From contig PLMI01000063.1 in the NCBI GenBank assembly GCA_003142435.1, positions 2,520 to 9,893 of the forward strand: a stretch of 7,374 nt of DNA, written 5' to 3'. Of the stretch, positions 1 to 7,374 are shown piece by piece. Under the pieces are notes generated by a model that searched no databases, had not been told where the DNA came from, and was given only the letters and a program-made list of their open reading frames with translations. Each line of letters opens with the position of its first letter. Position 1 is the first letter of the stretch. The translations under genes were made by a program, and so were the position numbers. The stretch comes from Coxiellaceae bacterium (lineage in GTDB: Bacteria; Pseudomonadota; Gammaproteobacteria; UBA9339).

Positions 1-1
1 A

Positions 2-2850
<2,849 letters not shown>

Positions 2851-2854
2851 AAAA

Positions 2855-2860
2855 TATAAT
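2855..2860 (+). promoter_or_regulatory. Possible -10 box ahead of prmB
   Basis: TATAAT is a perfect -10 hexamer 23 bases before the prmB start. The only -35-like sequence, TTGCAA at 2827-2832, is 22 bases away, which is too far for a normal sigma-70 promoter, and the local DNA is very AT-rich. If used, it would give a leader of only about 15-20 bases. Read-through from the upstream ligA/nuclease pair is the simpler view. Confidence 0.25.
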
Positions 2861-2883
2861 TTAAATAACAAATGTGAAATACT

Positions 2884-3786
2884 ATGCAAAATTACGTTAA
2901 TACCGCAAAAGAATTATCAACCATTCGTGATTTTATTCGTTGGGCGATAAGCCAAATGAATGAAGCTCATGTTTTTTTGGGTCATGGAACTGACAATATT
3001 TGGGATGAAGCAGTGCACTTGATATCTCACGTGCTTCATTTGCCGCCTGATGTTAACAAAGAAGTATTGGATGCCCGTTTGACCGAAAGTGAACGCACTA
3101 AAATTGCAGAGCTTTTATGGCGTCGCATAAGTGAGCGTATTCCTGCACCATATTTAACAAATGAAGCATGGTTTGCTGGTATACCATTTTTCGTTGATCA
3201 GCGTGTTTTGATTCCCCGTTCGCCGGTTGCGGAACTAATAGAAAAACAATTCGAACCTTGGGTCGATCTGGAAAAAGTTCATAATATATTAGATTTGGGT
3301 ACCGGTAGCGGATGTATTGCTATTGCATGTGCTATTTTTTTTCCATTTTCGCATGTTGATGCATCCGATGTGTCAAAAGATGCTTTGAATGTTGCCAAAA
3401 TTAACGTGGATAAATATCACTTGGAAGGTAGAGTAACATTGATTGAATCTGATATCTTTAGCAATTTAAAAGGCAAAAAATATGATGTGATCATAAGTAA
3501 TCCTCCATACGTTGATCAAAATGACATGGGCACTTTGCCTCCTGAGTATTTGCATGAGCCTAAAATGGCATTGGCTTCGGGAGTTGATGGTTTAAATGCG
3601 GTAGACGGGATTTTGCGCGGCGCGTATTCCCATCTTACAGATCAAGGAATTTTAATTGTCGAGGTTGGTAATAGTGCTAAGGCTTTAATCGAGAAATATC
3701 CAAAAGTCCCTTTTGTTTGGCTGGAATTCGAACGCGGAGATTCCGATGTTTTTTTGCTTCGCAATGAGGATTTACAAAGTTTTTAG
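2884..3786 (+). CDS. prmB: Ribosomal protein L3 N5-glutamine methyltransferase
   Basis: PrmB transfers a methyl group from S-adenosylmethionine to the side-chain amide of a glutamine in ribosomal protein L3, a step tied to 50S subunit assembly. The 300 residues match the family in length. The N-terminal helical domain carries HGTDNIWDEA at 34-43 and LTNEAWFAGIPFFVDQRVLIPRSP from 91, both hallmarks of PrmB rather than of the release-factor enzyme PrmC. The Rossmann methyltransferase part has the SAM loop DLGTGSGCIAIA at 137-148, an acidic residue at the end of the second strand (DASD, 159-162), and the catalytic NPPYVD at 206-211, where the NPPY motif binds the target glutamine. LPPEYLHEPKMALASG (218-233) is again PrmB-specific. 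The ATG at 2884 aligns with the E. coli N-terminus, but no clear Shine-Dalgarno site precedes it. It starts 33 bases after the nuclease and is likely part of the same transcript. Confidence 0.95.
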   Translation: MQNYVNTAKELSTIRDFIRWAISQMNEAHVFLGHGTDNIWDEAVHLISHVLHLPPDVNKEVLDARLTESERTKIAELLWRRISERIPAPYLTNEAWFAGIPFFVDQRVLIPRSPVAELIEKQFEPWVDLEKVHNILDLGTGSGCIAIACAIFFPFSHVDASDVSKDALNVAKINVDKYHLEGRVTLIESDIFSNLKGKKYDVIISNPPYVDQNDMGTLPPEYLHEPKMALASGVDGLNAVDGILRGAYSHLTDQGILIVEVGNSAKALIEKYPKVPFVWLEFERGDSDVFLLRNEDLQSF

Positions 3787-3863
3787 TGGTTTAGAGCGAA
3801 AAATGTAAATTATTTATTTATGTTATATATTATAAATATACACATATCGTTTAATAAATTACT

Positions 3864-3870
3864 AAGGGGA
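3864..3870 (+). promoter_or_regulatory. Shine-Dalgarno site of the 74-residue protein
   Basis: AAGGGGA ends 4 bases before the ATG at 3875. It is the main non-composition evidence that this small frame is translated. The 80-odd bases ahead of it are very AT-rich and include a short dyad (TATATT-ATA-AATATA, 3826-3840). Several -10-like hexamers are there but no convincing -35 partner, so I do not place a promoter. Confidence 0.6.
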
Positions 3871-3874
3871 TTTT

Positions 3875-4099
3875 ATGGCAGCAACTCCAAAAAAACCAGA
3901 AGATGAAGGCATCGTTAGCGTCGCTAGAATGATGTCAAGTTTTATGCTAATAAAAAATCCTAAAAAACATGAAGCTAAGAAAAAACTTGCGCAACAAATG
4001 GAGGAGGAGCAAAAGCAAAACGTAAATCCTGAAAAAGAAAAAGCTCCTTCTAATCCTGATCCTACAGATACAAAACCCGGTATGACTCCGACTACATAA
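3875..4099 (+). CDS. Small charged hypothetical protein, 74 residues
   Basis: I do not recognise this protein. It has an ATG start and a good ribosome binding site (AAGGGGA). The first 35 residues include a moderately hydrophobic patch, VARMMSSFMLI at about 16-26. A strongly charged helix follows (KKHEAKKKLAQQMEEEQKQ, about 30-48), then a disordered Pro/Thr/Asp-rich tail ending PGMTPTT. There is no signal peptide, cysteine or catalytic motif. The pattern suggests a short cytoplasmic protein with an amphipathic or coiled segment and a flexible tail, perhaps a binding partner of a larger complex. It sits alone between prmB (88 bases upstream) and the FimV-like gene (about 100 bases downstream), both on the same strand. 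A hairpin at 4172-4200 could end its transcript. Function is unknown. Whether it is a real gene rests on the RBS, the clean frame and its non-shadow position. Confidence 0.6.
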   Translation: MAATPKKPEDEGIVSVARMMSSFMLIKNPKKHEAKKKLAQQMEEEQKQNVNPEKEKAPSNPDPTDTKPGMTPTT

Positions 4100-4142
4100 T
4101 TGTTAACTGAAAATGCTTGGTGCGTAACATCAGTTGTTAACT
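4100..4142. repeat. Nine-base direct repeat, possible operator pair
   Basis: TTGTTAACT occurs at 4100-4108 and again at 4134-4142, 34 bases apart start to start, which is close to whole helical turns. Each copy contains the palindrome GTTAAC. The second copy abuts the predicted -35 box of the FimV-like gene. This placement would suit a regulator binding two sites on one face of the DNA, but no known consensus is recognised and chance is possible in AT-rich DNA. Confidence 0.3.
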
Positions 4143-4143
4143 A

Positions 4144-4173
4144 TTGCCATCGTTTATTTATTTAGGTTATTAT
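4144..4173 (+). promoter_or_regulatory. Predicted sigma-70 promoter of the FimV-like gene
   Basis: A -35 box TTGCCA (4144-4149, five of six consensus bases) and a -10 box TATTAT (4168-4173, five of six) are separated by 18 bases. Transcription would begin near 4180, inside the hairpin at 4172-4200, giving a leader of only about 24 bases before the ATG at 4204. Confidence 0.5.
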
Positions 4174-4203
4174 AACTCCCTGATGAAAACAGGGAGTTAT
4201 TTT
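4172..4203 (+). terminator. 11-bp hairpin with short T-rich tail; overlaps the next gene's RBS
   Basis: The arms at 4172-4182 and 4190-4200 pair perfectly over 11 bases, with a 7-base loop (ATGAAAA). The GC-rich core is CTCCCTG/CAGGGAG, and the 3' side runs into TTATTTT. This has the form of a rho-independent terminator for transcripts arriving from the 74-residue gene or further upstream. The right arm also contains the ribosome binding site of the FimV-like gene, so in read-through RNA the hairpin would also mask that site. The T run is short and interrupted, so termination may be partial. Confidence 0.5.
4193..4196 (+). promoter_or_regulatory. Shine-Dalgarno core that picks ATG 4204
   Basis: GGAG (within AGGGAG, 4191-4196) lies 7 bases before the ATG at 4204. 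No comparable site precedes the in-frame TTG at 4144 or the ATG at 4183, which sits in the hairpin loop. The signal-peptide sequence also begins naturally at 4204. Confidence 0.65.
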
Positions 4204-5172
4204 ATGCGAAGCAAAGTAATTTTTTCCTTATTTGTGTTATTAAGTTTTTTTTGTTGTGGTGTGTTTGGACAGCCAAACGGAATTACCCAAAATCCGCCAA
4301 TTTCCTCTGCAAATACTGTAATTCCTTCTTCAGCAAACTTGCCGCCGGCAGATGCTTTGTTATTGCAGCAAGCAAAAGAGGAGCAGGAAAAAGAAAAAGC
4401 AGCGATAGAAGCTTTAGCCAATTTACCACAGGGACTAGTTTCTGCTCCCAGTAATCTGCCTAATGCTCCATCTTCAGATAATTTAGTGCAAAATGCGGGG
4501 CCGCAGTTCTTGCCGCAACCGCAAGCGCAAACGCAAACTCCGGCTCAACCGTTTACTCCGCAACCATCTCCTAATTTGCAAATCACGCCGCCTCCATCTC
4601 AACCTCAAATACAATCTTCTTCACCGCAAGAACAAACGCAAATTCAAACTTTGGTTGAGAGCGTAACAGCGCTTGAGGCAACAGTTATGGGTATGCAAAA
4701 GCAGTTTGAAGCTTTAAATCAATATGCTCAAGGATTGGAAGGAAGAATAAATAAATTAGAACAAGAGCTACAGAAAGTAGAGGTGTCAAATCAAAGTAAA
4801 GAGTTGGAAGCTCCTCAGGTAAAAGATTATGTGGGTTATTTCTTTTTGAAATTATGGCCCAAACAATCTGTGAAGTTTGGAGTTTTAGCGCTTATAGCTT
4901 TAATATTTTTGGCCGGTTGGCGTGTTTCTGCTAGAAGGTCGCGAAAAATCAAAAAAAATCCCGACGAAGCTTCACATGAGAAAAGTGATACCGAGGCTGA
5001 ATATGACTTTATGCAGGGAGCTACCGGCATAGATGCGCGGCTTAATTTAGCGAGGGCTTATGTTGCCATGGATAAAAAACAAGAGGCGCATAACCTTCTT
5101 GAGGAGATTTTAGTAAAGGGTGATGATAAACAAAAGAAGGAAGCAGAGAATTTGATAAGAAAAATTTCATGA
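4204..5172 (+). CDS. FimV-like membrane protein with FimV C-terminal domain
   Basis: FimV proteins are inner-membrane hubs that link the periplasm to cytoplasmic partners in type IV pilus function and polar organisation. This 322-residue protein has the same topology in a much smaller form. It has a signal peptide at about 1-22 (RSK, then a hydrophobic run, with cleavage possible near VFG/Q). A periplasmic Pro/Gln/Ser-rich linker at about 28-145 is followed by a coiled coil at about 144-195 (VTALEATVMGMQKQFEALN and GLEGRINKLEQELQ). There is one membrane segment at about 224-240 followed by the basic stop ARRSRKIKK. A cytoplasmic C-terminal FimV domain lies at about 266-322 (YDFMQG, then the TPR-like LNLARAYVAMDKKQEAHNLLEEIL and KKEAENLIRKI). 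No LysM region is seen, whereas Pseudomonas FimV is over 900 residues with a periplasmic LysM. The two cysteines in the signal region do not form a lipobox. Upstream in-frame starts add residues before the signal peptide and lack an RBS. No pilus gene is nearby. Confidence 0.82.
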   Translation: MRSKVIFSLFVLLSFFCCGVFGQPNGITQNPPISSANTVIPSSANLPPADALLLQQAKEEQEKEKAAIEALANLPQGLVSAPSNLPNAPSSDNLVQNAGPQFLPQPQAQTQTPAQPFTPQPSPNLQITPPPSQPQIQSSSPQEQTQIQTLVESVTALEATVMGMQKQFEALNQYAQGLEGRINKLEQELQKVEVSNQSKELEAPQVKDYVGYFFLKLWPKQSVKFGVLALIALIFLAGWRVSARRSRKIKKNPDEASHEKSDTEAEYDFMQGATGIDARLNLARAYVAMDKKQEAHNLLEEILVKGDDKQKKEAENLIRKIS

Positions 5173-5260
5173 TTTTTGTAAGTATTTGATTTTACTGGTA
5201 TTTTTTATTACATGTTTTTATTCACGGCGTTGTTGAATAAATCATATTTCCTGTTTTTTT

Positions 5261-5300
5261 ATTTGGTTGTCGCTTCTTTCTTTTAATTTGGTAGCCGCTT
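5261..5300 (+). repeat. 15-base imperfect direct repeat before the inverted repeat
   Basis: ATTTGGTTGTCGCTT at 5261-5275 and ATTTGGTAGCCGCTT at 5286-5300 agree at 13 of 15 bases, 25 bases apart. The second copy runs into the left arm of the inverted repeat, so the first may be a decayed partial copy of the same arm. Confidence 0.45.
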
Positions 5301-5354
5301 TAGCCTGCGTAGAATTACGAGCAAAAAAATCGCAGGCTAAAGTCTGCGGCTACC
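5290..5354. repeat. REP-like long inverted repeat (20/24-base arms, 21-base loop)
   Basis: The left arm at 5290-5309 and right arm at 5331-5354 are complementary. They form 9 outer pairs (GGTAGCCGC with GCGGCTACC) and 11 inner pairs (TTTAGCCTGCG with CGCAGGCTAAA). The right arm carries 4 extra bases (GTCT) as a bulge. The loop includes a run of seven A. The core GTAGCCGC...GCGGCTAC with AGCCTGCG/CGCAGGCT resembles the dispersed palindromes called REP elements, which are often spread by RAYT transposases. No T run follows, so it is not a typical intrinsic terminator, though it would form a strong hairpin in RNA. The GC-rich arms stand out in the AT-rich surroundings. Confidence 0.75.
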
Positions 5355-5441
5355 GGTTGGAAATTTACAAATTAATTTTGTTACATAAAACATACAAATA
5401 GGAATTATTTACGACGCCTTTACGCTTACCTCAAGGATAAC

Positions 5442-5447
5442 GAGAAG
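5442..5447 (+). promoter_or_regulatory. Weak Shine-Dalgarno site of the DipZ-type gene
   Basis: GAGAAG lies 5 bases before the ATG at 5453. A better-looking AAGGAT at 5433-5438 is 14 bases away, too far to be ideal. The ATG is supported mainly by the protein, whose first membrane segment begins within ten residues. Confidence 0.4.
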
Positions 5448-5452
5448 AAAAA

Positions 5453-7105
5453 ATGAAAGTGGAACTTATAAATGCCGGTCTTGCTTTCTTTGAAGGATTC
5501 ATATTAATTGTTTCACCTTGCATCCTGCCTATTTTGCCTATTATTTTATCCACATCTGTTACTGGAGGCAGGCGCCGCCCTCTTGGCGTAATTACCGGAT
5601 TTATAATTTCGTTTGCACTTTTTACCCTCTTTTCAAGAAAGCTTGTTCAACTTTTAAATTTAGATTTAGATATTATTCGTAAGGTGTCATTTGTTTTATT
5701 ATTCCTGTTTGGAATAATTATAATATCCGATAAATTGACGGAGATGTTCGATTTTTTGACTCAGCGATTAGCAAATTTAACTGCAGGCAAATCACAAACA
5801 GAACAAAAGAGGGAAGGGTTTATTAGCGGCGTATTATTCGGCGGAGTTATCGGGTTAGTATGGACTCCCTGCGCCGGCCCAATTTTGGCTGCAGTCATTT
5901 TGCAAACAGTACTGCAGCAGACTGATGTAAACAGTATAATCACTATTTTGTTATTTAGTATTGGCATAGCTGTACCGATGTTGGCAATAGTATTTTTTGG
6001 TCGCTCAATAATTATAAAGTTTTCTTTTTTACGTGAAAGAGCAAGCTATTTGCGGAAAGTTTTAGGAATCGCTGTAATTGCCAGTGTTTTGTACATGTCG
6101 TATGGCTATTACGTTTCATTTTCATTTGGGACGGGGGGAGGTAGCAAAGTGACAAATTTGGGCACTACTTTGGTAGAAAAAGTGAATAAGCCTTATCCGG
6201 CTCCGCCTATTTCTAATATTGAAGCATGGATTAATTCTGCTCCATTGCAGATATCTCAATTAAAAGGAAAAGTAGTACTGATCGATTTTTGGGCATATTC
6301 ATGCATTAATTGTGTTAGAACTTTGCCGTATTTGATTGACTTATATTCCAAGTATCATGACAAAGGTTTAGAAATAATCGGAGTTCACAGCCCTGAATTT
6401 GATTTTGAAAGCAAGTATGCAAATATTCAAAATGCAGTTAAAAAATATGGGATTAAATATCCTGTTGCGCTGGATAACAATTTCTCTACTTGGCAAAATT
6501 TCAACAATCACTATTGGCCGGCTCATTATTTGCTAGATAAAAATGGTTACGTTGTCTACCAGCATTTTGGCGAAGGGTCTTACGACATTCTTGAACATAA
6601 TATCAGAATTCTGCTTGGAATTGCTTCTTCCCCTATGAAGCCTCAAAAAGAGCAAGCTGAATTTGCTCAGCAAACGCCGGAAACGTATTTAGGATACGAG
6701 CGGGAAATGGCATACATTGGAGTTGAGCGTTTAGAATCAGATAAAGCCCATTTATACAGCTATCCGAATTCTATTGCGGAAAATGGCTGGGCTTTGCAAG
6801 GAAAGTGGCTAATAGAAGGACAGAAAATCACGGCATTAGAACCAAACGCGGCAATAAAAATTAATTTCATTGCCGGAAAGGTTTATGCCGTGATGGGAAA
6901 TAATTCAAAAGAACCCCTGAACGTCAAATTATTATTGAATGGCAAACCTGTTGTTGATAGCGATGGCAAGAAAAATCGGGAAATAACGGTGGCTAATTAT
7001 GCGTTATATACCTTATTAAGTTTTCCCAAAGCAACTAAGGGTGAGTTAGAATTAATTGCTTCTTCGTCAGGGCTGGAAATTTATACTTTTACTTTTGGAC
7101 CTTAA
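5453..7105 (+). CDS. dipZ: DipZ-type fusion: CcdA membrane domain, thioredoxin-like domain, C-terminal beta domain
   Basis: Predicted inner-membrane thiol-redox protein that carries electrons from cytoplasmic thioredoxin to its own extracytoplasmic thioredoxin-like domain, for disulphide reduction or peroxide-type chemistry. Its 550 residues follow the Mycobacterium DipZ architecture. The CcdA/DsbD-like part at 1-222 has about six membrane segments and the paired cysteines Cys23 (VSPCILPILP) and Cys140 (VWTPCAGPIL). A short linker leads to a thioredoxin fold at about 245-390 with FWAYSCINCVRTLP (Cys284 and Cys287) and the cis-proline in WPAHYLLD (Pro356). A final domain at about 405-550 begins TPETYLGYER and has the GW/W/G pattern (ENGWALQGKW) of the carbohydrate-binding-like C-terminal fold seen in DipZ. 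The active site is CINC rather than the usual CGPC or CxPC, but that is typical of the DipZ branch. All redox cysteines are present, so it looks functional. It stands alone after the repeat-bearing gap and converges with the deiminase gene, one base separating the two stops. The physiological substrate is unknown. Confidence 0.9.
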   Translation: MKVELINAGLAFFEGFILIVSPCILPILPIILSTSVTGGRRRPLGVITGFIISFALFTLFSRKLVQLLNLDLDIIRKVSFVLLFLFGIIIISDKLTEMFDFLTQRLANLTAGKSQTEQKREGFISGVLFGGVIGLVWTPCAGPILAAVILQTVLQQTDVNSIITILLFSIGIAVPMLAIVFFGRSIIIKFSFLRERASYLRKVLGIAVIASVLYMSYGYYVSFSFGTGGGSKVTNLGTTLVEKVNKPYPAPPISNIEAWINSAPLQISQLKGKVVLIDFWAYSCINCVRTLPYLIDLYSKYHDKGLEIIGVHSPEFDFESKYANIQNAVKKYGIKYPVALDNNFSTWQNFNNHYWPAHYLLDKNGYVVYQHFGEGSYDILEHNIRILLGIASSPMKPQKEQAEFAQQTPETYLGYEREMAYIGVERLESDKAHLYSYPNSIAENGWALQGKWLIEGQKITALEPNAAIKINFIAGKVYAVMGNNSKEPLNVKLLLNGKPVVDSDGKKNREITVANYALYTLLSFPKATKGELELIASSSGLEIYTFTFGP

Positions 7106-7106
7106 G

Positions 7107-7373
7107 TTATTTTGTGTGAGGTTCTTGCTGCGTTATACAGTGAATAGTTCCACCGCCATAAATTAAATTGGTGCAGTCTATTCCTATCGCTTCATGATTG
7201 GGAAATAAGTTTGCAATTATCGAAAGAGCTAACTTATCATTTTCATGGTTAAATTGCGGTACTAAAACTATCTGGTTTGCAATGTAAAAATTGGCATAGC
7301 TCACAGGTGCACGCTCACCGTAATCGTAATTCATTTTTGGCATTGGCAATTTAACTAAGTTAAATTTTTTTCC
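7107..7373 (-). CDS. aguA: Agmatine deiminase, C-terminal part only (cut by right edge)
   Basis: Agmatine deiminase hydrolyses agmatine to N-carbamoylputrescine and ammonia, a step from arginine to putrescine. Only the last 88 residues are in the window. The frame is open to the right edge (GKKFNLVKLPMPK...), so the apparent TTG start at 7349 is internal. Family signatures are clear: LPMPK, YGERAPVSYANFYIAN with the family's usual Ser-Tyr-Ala-Asn-Phe, NLFPNHEAIGIDC, and the catalytic block GGGTIHCITQQEP, whose Cys79 (codon at 7137-7139) is the nucleophile that forms the amidino-thioester intermediate. The protein ends nine residues after this cysteine, as is normal for the family. The alternative, a peptidyl-arginine deiminase of the Porphyromonas type, shares the fold, but the ending fits AguA better. 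Whether the usual partner, N-carbamoylputrescine amidase, lies beyond the edge cannot be seen. Confidence 0.93.
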   Translation of the reverse strand, partial: GKKFNLVKLPMPKMNYDYGERAPVSYANFYIANQIVLVPQFNHENDKLALSIIANLFPNHEAIGIDCTNLIYGGGTIHCITQQEPHTK

Positions 7374-7374
7374 A

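Larger units (their letters stand above)
5226..5418. mobile_element. Candidate decayed miniature element with IS903-like ends
   Basis: Positions 5226-5243 read GGCGTTGTTGAATAAATC, one base different from the 18-base terminal repeat known for IS903 (IS5 family), GGCTTTGTTGAATAAATC. About 175 bases on, 5402-5418 is a degenerate inverted counterpart (GAATTATTTACGACGCC), matching the complement of the left end at roughly 13 positions when two gaps are allowed. Between the ends lies a large REP-like inverted repeat and no coding sequence. I could not find a convincing target-site duplication: the 9 bases on the two sides share only their leading TTTA. The left end alone is persuasive as an IS5-family remnant. 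The 193-base two-ended element is an inference. Confidence 0.4.
5173..5452. other. 280-base intergenic region with repeat structure, no gene
   Basis: I find no supportable coding frame here. The first 50 bases are T-rich without a clear stem, so no terminator is assigned to the FimV-like gene. The rest contains an IS903-like end, a long inverted repeat and a degenerate second end, listed separately. The last 30 bases hold the weak RBS of the next gene. No promoter with both boxes at good spacing was found for the DipZ-type gene. Confidence 0.7.

Noticed and set aside
3821..3840. Promoter for the 74-residue gene in the TATATTATAAATATA stretch
   Set aside because: Several -10-like words overlap, but none has a -35 partner at 16-18 bases. 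The dyad is expected from AT-rich composition.
4144..4203. Start of the FimV-like gene at TTG 4144 or ATG 4183
   Set aside because: Both lack a ribosome binding site. TTG 4144 coincides with the predicted -35 box and ATG 4183 with the hairpin loop. The signal peptide begins cleanly at 4204.
4204..4272. Lipoprotein signal on the FimV-like protein because of its CC pair
   Set aside because: The residues before the cysteines (LSFFCC) lack the small residues expected at -1 and -3 of a lipobox. An ordinary signal peptide is more likely.
4251..4454. Second plus-strand frame inside the FimV-like gene
   Set aside because: It is an out-of-frame shadow of the signal peptide and linker region, without an RBS or family match.
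5290..5354. Intrinsic terminator for the FimV-like gene
   Set aside because: The stem is strong but no T run follows on either strand, it carries a bulge and a 21-base loop, and it lies over 110 bases from the stop codon.

Overview
The window looks like AT-rich chromosomal DNA of a gammaproteobacterium. The PrmB sequence follows the Escherichia coli protein along its whole length. The NAD+-dependent ligase has E. coli-like motif spacing, and one gene carries a FimV-type C-terminal domain, which is characteristic of Gammaproteobacteria. Low GC, short intergenic gaps, a DipZ-type redox protein and a short repeat element would fit a Legionellales-like lineage. That placement is inference and cannot be settled from this window.

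Layout from left to right. The 3' three quarters of ligA (DNA ligase) runs in from the left edge and overlaps by 4 bases a metallo-beta-lactamase/beta-CASP RNA-processing nuclease. After 33 bases comes prmB (glutamine methyltransferase for ribosomal protein L3). These three are co-directional and look like a housekeeping run in DNA ligation, RNA processing and ribosome modification. Next are a 74-residue charged orphan protein and a short FimV-like membrane protein. The FimV-like gene has a hairpin that overlaps its own ribosome binding site and its probable promoter. A 280-base non-coding gap follows. It holds an end sequence very like the IS903 terminal repeat, a long REP-like inverted repeat, and a degenerate second end, so it may be a decayed miniature element. 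After the gap is a complete DipZ-type fusion: a CcdA-like membrane electron carrier, a thioredoxin-like domain with a CINC active site, and a C-terminal beta-rich domain. On the opposite strand, one base away, the C-terminal 88 residues of agmatine deiminase enter from the right edge.

The genes do not form one pathway. I see no defence system, CRISPR array, tRNA, rRNA or prophage gene. The points most worth a second look are the intergenic element at about 5226-5418, the hairpin/promoter/RBS overlap at 4144-4204, the small FimV-like protein without a LysM region, and the uncharacterised 74-residue protein beside it.
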